Source: Rhodoferax sp. (GTDB taxonomy: Bacteria > Pseudomonadota > Gammaproteobacteria > Burkholderiales > Burkholderiaceae_C). Taken from it: a stretch of DNA of 34,507 nucleotides. The notes beneath the pieces were generated by a model. It saw nothing but the letters and a program-made list of their open reading frames with translations, did not search any database and was not told where the DNA came from. The position numbers were made by a program, and so were the translations under genes. Positions 7,364-16,608 of the stretch are shown piece by piece. The DNA lies in the NCBI GenBank assembly GCA_028711355.1, contig JAQTSL010000003.1:1-34507 (forward strand), read 5' to 3'. Positions within the stretch are counted from its first letter, which is position 1. The number at the start of each line of letters is the position of its first letter.

Positions 7364-8581
7364 ATGGCAAGCAAAGACCACACGCCTGGGTTTTTCTCCA
7401 GGGTCGCCAATTTTGTGCGCAGCCCGGTGGCACCGACCGCAGACCTTGACCAGGTCGAGGTCGCCCAGCCGGGTGAGAACAGCGCTCAGGCGATCAATCG
7501 TGTACTACAGCGCAAGGCGCACAACGACTCGGTGCGCAAACGAGAATTTGCGCAATTGCGCAGGATGCGCCAGGCTATGTCGGGCGAAGCCGTCGATCAG
7601 ATGGCGCGCGATGCATTTTTTCTTGAGAGTTCCGGTTTTTCAGTGCTTGAGGAGCGTGCCAGTACGCTTAAAAAAATCGACGAAATCGAAGCCCAGATGT
7701 CGCGGCAGTGGTGGAAAAACCGCCAGCAGGGGCTTGCATCTGAGTCGATGCGACCGATGCCGGCAGCGGCCACCCAGCCAGCGCAACCCTCCTTTGATGC
7801 CGACATACCCACGGCTTTTGTTGCCACGCTGCCAACCGATCTGGCCTTGGCCGCTAGCGGCGTTGCTGTGAGCGAAAAGCCGGCCGCAAGCGACGCCTCT
7901 GGCGCGTCCGGTTGCGTCAAGCCACCTAGCCAGGCGCCCTTGCAGGCGTTGCCGCCGGTTGGCAATAGCGTCCTTTGTGCTTCCAAAATGATATCGGTTG
8001 AAATTGGGCAAACGCGGTCTGACCCAACGTTGGAGGCGGCCGCGCTGCGGTTTGCCAACGGTGACGATGCCGGTGCCGAGACTACCCTGCTGGAGGCAAT
8101 CCGGGCAACCGACGGTGACCGGTCTTGCGCTGACACCTGGGCCGCTGCCCTGTTTGATCTTTATCGTTCCACCGCACAAGCGCAGCGTTTTGATCTGTTT
8201 GCACAGGACTACGCACAGCGTTTTGGCCGCACCGCCCCTGGCTGGGTGGGTCCGCCCCGGTTTGATCAGACCGCTACCGTGGAACTGGCCGGAGAGCTCA
8301 AGGGCGACCTGGCGGCACTGCCCAGTGGACTACCGATGCACGGTACGCCAGGCTCGACCTTGATTGTTGGTTGCGAACGCCTGATTCGAGTTGATTTCGC
8401 TGCGGCCGCAGCCATTTTGAACTGGGTAGCAACGCGGCATGAGCTGGGGCAGCAGATCGAATTTGTGCAGGTGCCACGGCTGGTGGCGGTTTTTTTCAGT
8501 CTGATTGGCATCAACGAACACACTCGCATCAGGGTATTTAATCAGTTGGGGTCAGAGCACGTCGCTGCGCGAGTGGTCTGA
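7364..8581 (+). CDS. STAS-domain-like protein of unknown role
   Basis: About 405 aa from ATG 7364 (a GTG at 7349 is an alternative). Three parts: an N-terminal helical region rich in charged residues (about 30-120, NRVLQRKAHNDSVRKREF), a variable Ala/Pro-rich linker (about 125-205), and a C-terminal region where residues about 335-390 (LIVGCERLIRVDFAAAAAIL then FVQVPRLVAVFFSLIGI) look like the core of a STAS (anti-anti-sigma/MlaB-like) domain, preceded by a TPR-like helical stretch. No signal peptide or membrane helix. The last 14 residues ([14 protein letters not shown]) and the stop codon come from the first REP-like repeat unit, so the native C-terminus may have been replaced. It follows dksA by 34 nt and precedes hslV. 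Partner and process unknown. Confidence 0.75.
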   Translation: MASKDHTPGFFSRVANFVRSPVAPTADLDQVEVAQPGENSAQAINRVLQRKAHNDSVRKREFAQLRRMRQAMSGEAVDQMARDAFFLESSGFSVLEERASTLKKIDEIEAQMSRQWWKNRQQGLASESMRPMPAAATQPAQPSFDADIPTAFVATLPTDLALAASGVAVSEKPAASDASGASGCVKPPSQAPLQALPPVGNSVLCASKMISVEIGQTRSDPTLEAAALRFANGDDAGAETTLLEAIRATDGDRSCADTWAAALFDLYRSTAQAQRFDLFAQDYAQRFGRTAPGWVGPPRFDQTATVELAGELKGDLAALPSGLPMHGTPGSTLIVGCERLIRVDFAAAAAILNWVATRHELGQQIEFVQVPRLVAVFFSLIGINEHTRIRVFNQLGSEHVAARVV

Positions 8582-8654
8582 CCCGCAATGTCTTTTTTAA
8601 TCAGTTGGGGTCAGAGCACGTCGCTCACGCGAGTGGTCTGACCCGCAATGTTTT
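8537..8654 (+). repeat. tandem pair of REP-like hairpin units
   Basis: Two nearly identical units, 8537-8594 and 8596-8654, each starting TTTAATCAGTTGGGGTCAG and containing an imperfect hairpin whose arms are GGGTCAGAGCAC and GTGGTCTGACCC (8549-8560 with 8573-8584 in unit 1), then CGCAATGT. They differ at the loop (TGCG versus TCACG). Unit 1 overlaps the end of the STAS gene and supplies its TGA (8579-8581). Unit 2 ends 9 nt before hslV. The complementary motif CAACTGATTAA recurs twice between hslV and hslU. The form resembles REP sequences mobilised by RAYT (Y1 transposase) proteins; no such transposase is in the window. Confidence 0.9.
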
Positions 8655-8663
8655 AGGAGCGAT

Positions 8664-9209
8664 ATGGAACAATTTCACGGCACCACCATCATCAGTGTGC
8701 GGCGCAAAACGCCGCAGGGTATGCAGGTTGCGATCGGCGGCGACGGCCAGGTGACGCTGGGCAACATCGTCGTCAAAGGCACAGCGCGCAAAGTGCGCAA
8801 GCTCTACCACGGCAAGGTGCTGGCTGGTTTTGCCGGTGCCACCGCCGACGCCTTTACCCTGTTTGAGCGTTTTGAGGCCAAGCTGGAAAAGCACCAGGGG
8901 CACCTGACGCGCGCCGCTATCGAGCTGACCAAAGACTGGCGCACCGACCGCGTGCTGCGTCGGCTGGAGGCGATGTTGGCGGTGGCTGACCTGGAGGCCT
9001 CGCTGATCATCACCGGCAATGGTGACGTGTTGGAGCCAGAAAACGGCATCGTCACCATCGGCTCGGGTGGCGCTTACGCCCAAGCGGCGGCGATGGCCCT
9101 GCTTGAGCATACCGACCTGTCAGCCACCGACATTGTCAAAAAATCATTGGGGATTGACGGTGAGATTTGCATCTACACCAACATGAACCACACGGTAGAA
9201 GAATTGTGA
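8664..9209 (+). CDS. hslV: ATP-dependent protease subunit HslV
   Basis: Proteolytic subunit of the HslVU (ClpYQ) complex, a threonine protease related to proteasome beta subunits. The short leader MEQFHG would be removed to expose Thr7 of TTIISVRRK as the N-terminal nucleophile. Typical family segments follow: [25 protein letters not shown] and [11 protein letters not shown], and [14 protein letters not shown]. Length 181 aa is normal. Shine-Dalgarno AGGAG lies just upstream of ATG 8664. The whole leader region upstream is made of REP-like repeats, and I see no convincing sigma32 promoter in it. Normally hslU follows immediately; here 141 bp of repeat DNA intervene. Confidence 0.97.
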   Translation: MEQFHGTTIISVRRKTPQGMQVAIGGDGQVTLGNIVVKGTARKVRKLYHGKVLAGFAGATADAFTLFERFEAKLEKHQGHLTRAAIELTKDWRTDRVLRRLEAMLAVADLEASLIITGNGDVLEPENGIVTIGSGGAYAQAAAMALLEHTDLSATDIVKKSLGIDGEICIYTNMNHTVEEL

Positions 9210-9350
9210 TACTTTGCCGGACAGACCAAGAAACGTTGATTTTTGCGGGACGGACCAACATTTGCGCAGCAAATTTGCTCTGTCCTCAACTGATTAAGAT
9301 TTGCGCTGTCCCCAACTGATTAAAACCTTGCGCTACAGACCAAAAAATCC
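9210..9350 (+). repeat. degenerate repeat array between hslV and hslU
   Basis: Five diverged units each beginning TTGC: near 9215 (CCGGACAGACCAA), 9243 (GGGACGGACCAAC), 9267 (TCTGTCCTCAACTGATTAAG), 9301 (GCTGTCCCCAACTGATTAAA) and 9328 (GCTACAGACCAAAAAA). Units 3 and 4 carry the complement of the TTAATCAGTTGGGG motif of the REP-like pair upstream of hslV. No ORF. There is no Shine-Dalgarno of normal strength before hslU. Confidence 0.7.
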
Positions 9351-10682
9351 ATGTCCACCCTTACTCCCCAACAAATCGTCGCTGAGCTCGATCGGCACAT
9401 CGTCGGCCAGCAACAAGCCAAACGCGCGGTCGCGATCGCGCTGCGTAACCGCTGGCGCCGCCAACAGGTGGCGGACGACCTGCGCGGCGAAATCACGCCA
9501 AAAAACATTCTGATGATCGGCCCCACCGGCGTTGGCAAGACTGAAATTGCACGGCGTCTGGCCCGCCTGGCCGACGCCCCGTTCATCAAGGTTGAAGCGA
9601 CCAAGTTCACCGAAGTCGGCTACGTCGGCAAAGATGTCGATGCCATCATCCGCGACTTGGCCGACGTGGCAGTCAAGCAAACGCGCCTGGCCGAAACACA
9701 AAAAGTGCGCCAGCGCGCCGAAGACGCGGCCGAAGACCGGGTGCTTGACATCCTGATCCCGATGCCGCACGCCGAGTTTGGCGTGGTGCCCGCCAACGAG
9801 GCCGAGAGTGCCGCGCGCCAGACCTTTCGCAAGAAGTTGCGTGAAGGTCAGCTCAGCGACCGTGAGATCGAAGTCGATCTGGCGCAGACCGCGCCCCAAC
9901 TAGAGATCATGGGGCCGGCCGGCATGGAGGAAATGACCGAGCAGTTGCGCGGTATGTTTGGCCAGCTCAACCAGAACAAAAAGCAAACCCGCAAGCTGCG
10001 CATTGCCGACGCGCTCAAGCAACTGGCCGACGAAGAAGCCGCCAAACTGGTCAACGACGAAGATATCAAAACCCGTGCATTACAGATGCTCGAACAGAAC
10101 GGCATCGTGTTCATCGATGAGATCGACAAGGTCACGTCGCGCTCGGAGAGCAGTGGCGCCGAGGTGTCACGCCAGGGCGTGCAGCGCGACCTGTTGCCGC
10201 TGGTGGAGGGCACCAGTGTTTCTACCAAATACGGCATGGTCAAGACCGACCATATTTTGTTTATCGCCTCGGGTGCATTTCACCTGAGCAAGCCCAGCGA
10301 CCTGATCCCCGAACTACAAGGGCGTTTTCCGATCCGGGTCGAATTGCAGTCGCTGTCAGTGCAAGATTTTGTCGCGATCCTGACGCAGACCGACGCTTCG
10401 TTGGTCAAACAGTACCAGGCCTTGCTGGCCACCGAGCAGGTGCAAGTGGACTTTGCCGAGGACGGCATCCTGCGCTTGGCGCAAATTGCTTTTGATGTGA
10501 ACGAGCGCACCGAAAACATCGGCGCGCGCCGCCTGTCAACCGTGATGGAGCGCCTGCTCGACGAGGTCAGCTTCAGCGCCACCGAGTTGGTCGGACAAAC
10601 CATCCACATCGATGCCACCTACGTCGAATCGCGCCTTGCCGAGCTCAGCAAAAACGAAGATCTGAGCCGGTATATCCTCTAA
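9351..10682 (+). CDS. hslU: HslU ATPase (unfoldase subunit of HslVU)
   Basis: AAA+ unfoldase that feeds substrates to HslV. Walker A GPTGVGKT is at residues 57-64 and Walker [10 protein letters not shown] with Asp256-Glu257. The sensor/arginine-finger region reads [12 protein letters not shown], and the [13 protein letters not shown] sensor-2 motif and the C-terminal SRYIL, which inserts into HslV pockets, are all present. The intermediate domain (about residues 110-245) is of ordinary length. At 443 aa it matches E. coli HslU (443). Start ATG 9351 follows a repeat array rather than the usual close coupling with hslV. A 22-bp perfect hairpin lies 20 nt beyond the stop. Confidence 0.98.
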   Translation: MSTLTPQQIVAELDRHIVGQQQAKRAVAIALRNRWRRQQVADDLRGEITPKNILMIGPTGVGKTEIARRLARLADAPFIKVEATKFTEVGYVGKDVDAIIRDLADVAVKQTRLAETQKVRQRAEDAAEDRVLDILIPMPHAEFGVVPANEAESAARQTFRKKLREGQLSDREIEVDLAQTAPQLEIMGPAGMEEMTEQLRGMFGQLNQNKKQTRKLRIADALKQLADEEAAKLVNDEDIKTRALQMLEQNGIVFIDEIDKVTSRSESSGAEVSRQGVQRDLLPLVEGTSVSTKYGMVKTDHILFIASGAFHLSKPSDLIPELQGRFPIRVELQSLSVQDFVAILTQTDASLVKQYQALLATEQVQVDFAEDGILRLAQIAFDVNERTENIGARRLSTVMERLLDEVSFSATELVGQTIHIDATYVESRLAELSKNEDLSRYIL

Positions 10683-10702
10683 TACAGAAAACCTCTACGC
10701 AC

Positions 10703-10754
10703 GGCCGGGTGATCGGGTCAGGCGCGTGCGGTCGCCTGACCCGATCACCCGGCC
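10703..10754. terminator. perfect 22-bp inverted repeat after hslU
   Basis: Arms 10703-10724 (starting GGCCGGGTGATCGGG) and 10733-10754 are perfectly complementary over 22 bp with an 8-nt loop, beginning 20 nt after the hslU stop. Its position suggests transcript termination or 3'-end protection of hslVU mRNA, but no T-run follows, so it is not a classical rho-independent terminator. It could instead be another REP-type palindrome. Confidence 0.75.
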
Positions 10755-11190
10755 TCACCGCTGTTGGTTTTGTGCGACTTCAAACGCCCTGAATGCGCGG
10801 TGGATGGATCGGAGGGCCACTATGGCAGCCAATTTGTCGGGAGTCAGTTAGTCAAAACTGGCGAACTGGATCACGCCCTTGACTGTCGTTTAGGCTGCCA
10901 AGAGTCATTGGCTGAATGTCCACCACGGACAAGTCCAATGCGGGTGCTCGTGCGCGAGTGAACCTGTCGTTCGATTTTTGCCCAAAACTTGGACAGCTGA
11001 CATTGGCAAGCACTGGCCCGCAGTTCCAACTACCCGTTTCTTGAGCAGCAAAAGGGCGGCTTGGTCAGAGGCAGCACGGGATTTATGCGGAACCAATGCT
11101 TATCGTTTCGCCCTGACAACCGGTACGAGGCCAACCCACAGTTGGATGAGCTCAGTTTGGTTTTTTCCTGACTTTTCCGACGAATGTCAT
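10755..11190. other. gene-free stretch after hslU, possibly degraded coding DNA
   Basis: About 430 bp with only short overlapping ORFs in several frames (for example 10764-10961 + and 10905-11096 -), none with a ribosome-binding site, recognisable domain or the codon bias of the flanking genes. Some minus-strand segments look protein-like but are broken by stops, which would fit decayed genes. No RNA gene, repeat array or insertion-sequence end recognised. Confidence 0.5.
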
Positions 11191-11224
11191 AACATACAAA
11201 CAATATCTAAATAGGAGAATGATG

Positions 11225-11485
11225 ATGAGCGTGTTCACCTGTTCAAGTCGTGAATTCACCCGAGATGTTGGTGCAGCCAAACGGGCCGCAGCGCAAGGTC
11301 CTGTATTCATCACCGACAGGGGACGGCCAGCCTTCGTCTTGCTCAAAATCAAAGACTATTACGAGCTCACGGGAAAGCAGGAAGTATCACTTTTGGACTT
11401 GATGGATTCGATTCCGGGTGGCGAGGGCATAGAGTTTGAACCGAAGAAAGCAAGGTTCAAACTCAGTGCTGCTGACCTGCTTTGA
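11225..11485 (+). CDS. Phd/YefM family antitoxin
   Basis: Small DNA-binding antitoxin that would neutralise the adjacent PIN-domain toxin and repress their shared promoter. The Phd/YefM fold is recognisable in SREFTRDVGAAKRAA, then GPVFITDRGRPAFVLLKIKDYYEL; the acidic/hydrophobic C-terminus (LLDLMDSIPGG to SAADLL) is the expected toxin-binding tail. Three consecutive ATGs occur at 11219, 11222 and 11225; AGGAG at 11213-11217 gives a 7-nt spacer to the third, so I start there (86 aa). The DNA upstream is AT-rich with ACATAC and TATCTAAAT as possible -10 elements. The stop is 11 nt before the toxin ATG, or overlaps a TTG at 11482 that is in the toxin frame. Confidence 0.9.
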   Translation: MSVFTCSSREFTRDVGAAKRAAAQGPVFITDRGRPAFVLLKIKDYYELTGKQEVSLLDLMDSIPGGEGIEFEPKKARFKLSAADLL

Positions 11486-11496
11486 GGCCGACCTCC

Positions 11497-11919
11497 ATGT
11501 ATGTTTTAGACACCAACGTCATCTCAGAGTTACGTCACGGAAAACCGAATCAGTCTGTGCAAGTGCGTGCATGGGCTTCGGACAAGCCGGTGAGCCATTT
11601 GTATATTTCTGCCATCAGTATCCTGGAGCTGGAAGAAGGGGTTTTGGCGCTGGAGCGCCGCACGCCGCCGCAAGGCAGTGCGTTACGCGTCTGGCTAAAT
11701 GGGGTGAAGGCAAACTTTGCAGGTCGTATATTGCCATTCTCGGGAAACACCGCTACGTTATGCGCAGCGATGCATGTGCCCGATCCGAAGTCTGAACGTG
11801 ATGCCATGATTGCGGCCACTGCCTTGGAGCATGGCATGACGGTGGTAACGCGCAACCTAGCCGGCTTTGCAGGTACCGGCACAAAGCTGATCGATCCGTT
11901 CTTGGGACAGCCAATTTGA
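11497..11919 (+). CDS. PIN-domain ribonuclease toxin, VapC/FitB type
   Basis: PIN-domain toxin, expected to be a Mg2+-dependent endoribonuclease inhibiting translation when free of antitoxin. Starting at ATG 11497 the protein is 140 aa and opens MYVLDTNVISEL, the usual VapC N-terminus. Acidic active-site residues are Asp5, Glu44 (ISILELEEGV) and Asp102 (SERDAMIAATAL), with VVTRN as the final strand motif. An earlier TTG (11482) in frame adds five residues and would overlap the antitoxin stop; the ATG gives the conserved family N-terminus. The pair forms a type II toxin-antitoxin operon located in the accessory stretch between hslU and the oxoprolinase genes. Confidence 0.93.
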   Translation: MYVLDTNVISELRHGKPNQSVQVRAWASDKPVSHLYISAISILELEEGVLALERRTPPQGSALRVWLNGVKANFAGRILPFSGNTATLCAAMHVPDPKSERDAMIAATALEHGMTVVTRNLAGFAGTGTKLIDPFLGQPI

Positions 11920-12216
11920 CATCGCAACAACAATTCTTCGCAGATGGTTGTCACAGACCAACTGCCGCCTCAAAGTGCAGGCCGAAAACTTGACGTGGGA
12001 CTTTTAGAAATTCGGGCGACCCTGCGGCAGCCGGTCGTCGGCGCGAACTACGTGCCAAAAGCGGACGATTTTCGCGAAATGCCTGCCCAAGACCTGACAT
12101 TGAATCGTTGATTCAATGTGGTTGGAACGTTGGCTCAGTTGGTCCCTTGGCTTTCCACAAGGCTGCCACTCGGTTGACCACGTCAATTTGGTGTTGTCAG
12201 GTAAATTTTTTGCCTT
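11920..12216. other. convergent intergenic region, no gene seen
   Basis: Nearly 300 bp between the 3' ends of vapC (+) and the oxoprolinase gene (-). A small perfect inverted repeat CATTGAATC-GTT-GATTCAATG lies at 12098-12118 and could serve as a weak bidirectional hairpin; it lacks a T-run. ORFs in this stretch are short and without recognisable features. Confidence 0.5.
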
Positions 12217-15200
12217 TCAATCAAGAGCACCGAAGCCACCCCCACCCGGCGTGTGAATTTCAAACACATCGCCTGCCAGCATGTCCGCTTGACCAATATG
12301 ACCAAGTTCTTCAACTCTGCCGTCTGCGCGCACCACGCGGTTGATGCCCACCTGGCCTGGCTGTCCACCAGCCAAACCAAAAGCACCATGCACTCGGCCA
12401 TTGGACAAGATGCTGGCTGTCATGGGCTCCAGAAACTCCACCCGTCGCACACCACCGCAGCCACCATGCCACCTGCCAGCACCCCCAGACCCCGCACGAA
12501 TCTCGTAGCTCTGCAGTCGCACCGGAAAGCGGAACTCCAGCACCTCAGGGTCAGTCAAGCGTGAATTCGTCATGTGGGTCTGCACAACACTGCATCCATC
12601 GAAGCCGCCGACCACTACGCCGCTGGCATCAAACTCGGCTCCGGCACTGGAGCCACCCGAGATGGTTTCATAATATTGATACTGGTCATTACCAAAGGTA
12701 AAGTTATTCATGGTGCATTGGCTGGCAGCCATCACACCCAAAGCACCATACAGCGCGTTGGTAATGCAGCTCGAAGTCTCCACGTTACCTGCGACCACCG
12801 ACGCAGGTGGGTTGGGGTTGAGCATGGAACCCGCTGGAATGATGACCTTGATCGGTTTGAGGCAACCCGCGTTGAGCGGAATGTCATCGTTCACCAAGGT
12901 GCGAAATACATAAAGCACGGCTGCCATACACACCGCCGTCGGTGCGTTGAAGTTGTTGCTCTGCTGTGCAGACGTGCCGGTAAAATCCACCTCGGCCGTA
13001 CGATTGGACGCATCCACCCGAATCGCCACTTTGATCTGCGCGCCATTGTCAAGCGGCAGCGTGAATTCACCATTTTTCAGGTGCGTGATTACGCGGCGAA
13101 CCGATTCTTCAGCATTGTCCTGCACATACCTCATATAGGACTGGACCACTTCCAAGCCATACTGATCCACCATCTTGCGCAATTCCTGAACGCCCTTCTC
13201 GTTAGCGGCAATCTGCGCCCTGAGGTCAGCCATATTTTGCTGCGGATTACGGCTTGGGTATTCGCCGCTTTGCAGCAGTGCCACCATCTGCGCTTCTTGC
13301 AGAACACCTTGCGCAACCAGCTTCACATTGTTGATTTGAACGCCTTCCTCCTCAATTCGCGTTGAGAAAGGAGGCATGGAGCCAGGCGTGATGCCACCAA
13401 TGTCGGCATGATGTCCACGCGAACCGACATAAAACAGCGGCTTGTCTGAAGTCTCCTGACCCAGATAAACCGGTGTGATGACGGTGATGTCCGGCAAATG
13501 CGTGCCGCCGTGGTAAGGGTCGTTGAGAACAAAGACATCGCCGCGGTCCATTGCCCCGGCGTTCTCACGAATCACTGTCTTGATGCTCTCGCCCATGCTT
13601 CCAAGATGCACGGGCATGTGGGGCGCGTTGGCAATCAGATTACCCTCTGCATCGAACAGGGCGCAGCTAAAGTCCAGCCGCTCTTTGATGTTTACTGAAT
13701 ACGCCGTATTCTGCAACTGTAGTCCCATTTGCTCGGCAATGTTCATGAACAGGTTGTTGAATACCTCCAGCAGTACCGGATCGACCTGGGTGCCCGCCGC
13801 AAATTGGATTGTGCGTTCAGCACGCCGGTCAAGCACCAGGTGGTCCAAGGCTGTCAGGCTGGCAACCCAGCCAGGTTCCACCACCGTAGTGGCGTTCCTT
13901 TCGGCAATGATGGCCGGTCCATCGATCACATCACCGGGGCGAATATCTTCGCGCACGACCAGCGCGGCGTGGTGCCACCGACCGCCCGAGTACATGCGCA
14001 CCGTCTCACGCCGAGGCACAGCACGGGACTCAAAGGTGGGCAACACAGGCTCTTCGGGCGCATCGCCGGCCACCACAGCCTCGACAGATACCGCCTCAAC
14101 GACCAATCCTTTGCCCTGCATCAGAAAGGAAAACCGCTGCCGGTACGCTGATTCAAAGTTGGCCTTGATCGCTGCCATGCCGCCAAAGGCCACCACCAGC
14201 GCAGTGTCGCTCCCCTCATAGCGCACATGCACCCGCTTGAACAGCGAAACGGTGCCGGTGCTGACCTGTTGACGCAGCAGTTCAGCCTGCGCTGCGGTTG
14301 CCAGCACCATGAGTTTTTCTTCGATTTCAGGAATGGCCAGTGGGGAAAGATTTACCTCGACCGCCTGCTCCCGGATCACGCTTTGGTCAGCCAGTCCCAT
14401 GCCGTACGCCGACAACACCCCTGCCAGAGGGTGTACGAACACGCGAGTCATGCCCAAAGCATCGGCGACCAGACAGGCGTGCTGGCCGCCCGCGCCACCA
14501 AAACACTGCAATGTGTAACGCGTCACATCGTAGCCGCGGGCCACCGAAATCTTCTTGATCGCGTTGGCCATTTGCTGCACCGCAATATCAATAAAGCCCT
14601 CTGCCACCGCCTCGGGACTGCGCCCGGTTTGATGAGACAGTTCATCGAACTGGGCCTTTGCTGCATCGAAGCTCAGTGCTTCATTGGCATGGGTCCCAAA
14701 CAATTTTGGAAAGTAGTTGGGTTGAACCTTGCCCACCATGACGTTGGCATCGGTCACTGCCAGCGCACCGCCACGCCGATAGCTGGCCGGGCCGGGGTTG
14801 GCGCCCGCACTCTGGGGTCCCACTCGAAAACGCTCACCGTCAAACTTCAAGAGCGAGCCACCACCGGCAGCCACAGTGTGGATGCTCATCATGGGGGCGC
14901 GCATCCGCACGCCTGCAACCTGAGTTTCGAACTCGCGCTCAAATTCCCCCGCGTAGTGGGAAACGTCTGTCGAGGTTCCGCCCATGTCAAAGCCAATGAC
15001 CTTGATTGGGCCACTCATTGACCCGGCACCCGCGCCAAAAGCCAACTGTGCCGTGCGCGCCATGCCCACAATGCCACCTGCCGGGCCGCTCAGAATGGCG
15101 TCCTTCCCCTGAAAAGAGTGAGCATCTGTCAAGCCACCCGAGGACTGCATGAAAAAGATTTTGACACCCGGCATTTCACCTGCCACTTGCTCGACATAGC

Positions 15201-15873
15201 GCCGCAAAATGGGCGTGAGGTAGGCATCGACCACGGTGGTGTCGCCACGGCTGACATACTTCATCATCGGACTGGTTTCGTGCGAAGTGCTGATCTGCGT
15301 GAATCCCACCTCTTGTGCAATGCGCTTGGCAGCCAGTTCGTGCGCCGTGTAGCGGTAGCCATGCATAAAAACAATGGCAACGCTGCGTAGCCCCTGTGAA
15401 TGTTGCTCAAGCAATTGAGTTTTTAACAGTGACTCATTCAGGTTTTCAACCACCTCGCCATGCGCCCCCATGCGCTCCTGGGCTTCAATCACGGCGCTGT
15501 ACAGCAGCTCTGGTAGCACAATGTTGCGGTCAAATAAACGTGGTCTATTCTGATAACCAATGCGCAGTGTATCGCGAAAGCCGCGTGTTGTCACCAGCAG
15601 CGTTGGCTCGCCTTTGCGTTCCAGAAGCGCATTGGTGGCCACCGTGGTGCCCATCTTCACGCATGCCACCATAGCGGGCGTGATCAGTTCACCAGCTTGA
15701 AGGCACAACAGGTGGCGAATTCCGGCCACTGCTGCATCGCGGTACTGCTCAGGGTTTTCCGATAACAGCTTATGCGTGACCAGCGTTCCGTCTGGGCGCT
15801 TGGCCACGATGTCAGTAAACGTGCCACCGCGGTCGATCCAGAATTGCCAGCGTTGTTCAAAGGGTGTGCTCAT
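12217..15873 (-). CDS. 5-oxoprolinase-like hydantoinase A/B fusion protein
   Basis: About 1218 aa, joining hydantoinase A-type and hydantoinase B-type halves in one chain, as in ATP-dependent 5-oxoprolinase (OplAH), which opens 5-oxo-L-proline to L-glutamate. The N-terminal ATP-binding ASKHA-like part shows [14 protein letters not shown] near residue 12, [22 protein letters not shown] and [14 protein letters not shown]. The HyuB half begins near residue 690 ([20 protein letters not shown]) with [13 protein letters not shown] and [18 protein letters not shown], and ends [10 protein letters not shown]. Start: ATG 15873 (or 15876), since the open frame extends upstream into the marR gene. It lies 22 nt after marR on the same strand. 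Single-chain architecture and the neighbouring TRAP genes favour oxoprolinase over N-methylhydantoinase, but a related cyclic amide cannot be excluded. Confidence 0.85.
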   Translation of the reverse strand: MSTPFEQRWQFWIDRGGTFTDIVAKRPDGTLVTHKLLSENPEQYRDAAVAGIRHLLCLQAGELITPAMVACVKMGTTVATNALLERKGEPTLLVTTRGFRDTLRIGYQNRPRLFDRNIVLPELLYSAVIEAQERMGAHGEVVENLNESLLKTQLLEQHSQGLRSVAIVFMHGYRYTAHELAAKRIAQEVGFTQISTSHETSPMMKYVSRGDTTVVDAYLTPILRRYVEQVAGEMPGVKIFFMQSSGGLTDAHSFQGKDAILSGPAGGIVGMARTAQLAFGAGAGSMSGPIKVIGFDMGGTSTDVSHYAGEFEREFETQVAGVRMRAPMMSIHTVAAGGGSLLKFDGERFRVGPQSAGANPGPASYRRGGALAVTDANVMVGKVQPNYFPKLFGTHANEALSFDAAKAQFDELSHQTGRSPEAVAEGFIDIAVQQMANAIKKISVARGYDVTRYTLQCFGGAGGQHACLVADALGMTRVFVHPLAGVLSAYGMGLADQSVIREQAVEVNLSPLAIPEIEEKLMVLATAAQAELLRQQVSTGTVSLFKRVHVRYEGSDTALVVAFGGMAAIKANFESAYRQRFSFLMQGKGLVVEAVSVEAVVAGDAPEEPVLPTFESRAVPRRETVRMYSGGRWHHAALVVREDIRPGDVIDGPAIIAERNATTVVEPGWVASLTALDHLVLDRRAERTIQFAAGTQVDPVLLEVFNNLFMNIAEQMGLQLQNTAYSVNIKERLDFSCALFDAEGNLIANAPHMPVHLGSMGESIKTVIRENAGAMDRGDVFVLNDPYHGGTHLPDITVITPVYLGQETSDKPLFYVGSRGHHADIGGITPGSMPPFSTRIEEEGVQINNVKLVAQGVLQEAQMVALLQSGEYPSRNPQQNMADLRAQIAANEKGVQELRKMVDQYGLEVVQSYMRYVQDNAEESVRRVITHLKNGEFTLPLDNGAQIKVAIRVDASNRTAEVDFTGTSAQQSNNFNAPTAVCMAAVLYVFRTLVNDDIPLNAGCLKPIKVIIPAGSMLNPNPPASVVAGNVETSSCITNALYGALGVMAASQCTMNNFTFGNDQYQYYETISGGSSAGAEFDASGVVVGGFDGCSVVQTHMTNSRLTDPEVLEFRFPVRLQSYEIRAGSGGAGRWHGGCGGVRRVEFLEPMTASILSNGRVHGAFGLAGGQPGQVGINRVVRADGRVEELGHIGQADMLAGDVFEIHTPGGGGFGALD

Positions 15874-15895
15874 CATTTGGTTCCAGGTAGGGAAG

Positions 15896-16450
15896 TTATA
15901 GGCTGGCAGCAGAACGGGCGGCCTGGTCGTAGATGCCCGATAGCAAGCGCAACAGACGCGCGAGTTCGCCGATGTCACGGTTGAGCCCGTCGTTCGCATT
16001 GAGTGCATTGATCAGGCATGACTCACGAATGGCGCGATAGCGGTTGACATAGTCGAGCCCGCTATCGGTCGATGAGTAGGTCACGTCCTTGCCGCTTTTG
16101 CTCGATACCACCACCCCCAGGTTTTGCAGTTTCTTGAGTGAATAGTTGATCAAATGGGTGTCTTCCACGTTCATGATGAAGCAGATGTCGGCCAGGCGTT
16201 TGTTGCGGGCACGATGCGTGACATGGTGCAGCACCAAAACATCCAGCGGCGTTAGATCCTTAAGGCCTGCCGCACTCATACAGTGCACCACCCAGCGGTG
16301 AAATGCGTTGCCTGCCACGATCAGGCCAAACTCAAACTCGCTCATTTCGGCACTTTTGGGTGAAACCAGATGGGCTGAGGACACGATGGGTTCGGTCGCC
16401 CCCCGAGTAGGAACATCATTTCTAATTTCTTGCGTTGCATTCTTGGTCAT
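15896..16450 (-). CDS. MarR-like winged-helix transcriptional regulator
   Basis: About 184 aa from ATG 16450; GTG 16459 is an alternative start with AAGGA 10 nt upstream. Residues about 36-130 form a MarR-type winged helix: a helix ([20 protein letters not shown]), [27 protein letters not shown], and a recognition-helix/wing stretch ([34 protein letters not shown]). It resembles the COG5631-type predicted MarR subgroup rather than classical MarR. It is co-directional with the oxoprolinase gene (22-nt gap) and divergent from the TRAP genes, so it probably controls both from the shared spacer, where three related half-sites occur. The effector is presumably the imported compound or its product. 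Whether it represses or activates is not visible. Confidence 0.85.
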   Translation of the reverse strand: MTKNATQEIRNDVPTRGATEPIVSSAHLVSPKSAEMSEFEFGLIVAGNAFHRWVVHCMSAAGLKDLTPLDVLVLHHVTHRARNKRLADICFIMNVEDTHLINYSLKKLQNLGVVVSSKSGKDVTYSSTDSGLDYVNRYRAIRESCLINALNANDGLNRDIGELARLLRLLSGIYDQAARSAASL

Positions 16451-16485
16451 GGCAATCACCGCGGTTGGATCCTTACTACAGGATG

Positions 16486-16563
16486 AATTTATCGATCTTT
16501 TAATGATAAATTGTCTTCAGTTTGTTAACAATTAGGGAAACTACTGATGACAATTTATCGACA
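16486..16563. promoter_or_regulatory. operator-like array of three half-sites
   Basis: AATTTATCGA (16486-16495), GATAAATTGTC (16505-16515, inverted) and GACAATTTATCGA (16549-16561). The first two form a perfect 8-bp palindrome with an 11-nt spacer; the second and third are perfect 11-bp inverted copies 33 nt apart. The array lies between the divergent marR and dctP starts and overlaps the marR -10, as expected for a MarR-family operator. Confidence 0.6.
16503..16531 (-). promoter_or_regulatory. sigma70-type promoter for marR/oxoprolinase
   Basis: On the minus strand, -35 TTGTTA (complement of 16526-16531) and -10 TATCAT (complement of 16503-16508) are separated by exactly 17 nt. The -35 is one half of the perfect palindrome TTGTTAACAA (16522-16531). 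The -10 overlaps a GATAAATTGTC half-site, fitting autoregulation. Confidence 0.6.
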
Positions 16564-16608
16564 GATGGTTACATTGACCTGTCTTTCCTTCAATCTACAG
16601 GAGCTTTT

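Noticed and set aside
9210-9350. hslV-hslU gap as a CRISPR array
   Set aside because: Units are short, diverged and unevenly spaced, without constant repeats or cas genes.
10764-11214. Short ORFs in both directions between hslU and the antitoxin
   Set aside because: Too short, overlapping, without start signals or recognisable domains; kept only as a gene-free stretch.
16522-16608. 29-codon N-terminal extension of dctP
   Set aside because: It would precede the signal peptide and cover operator sites; ATG 16609 has AGGAG and starts a normal signal sequence.
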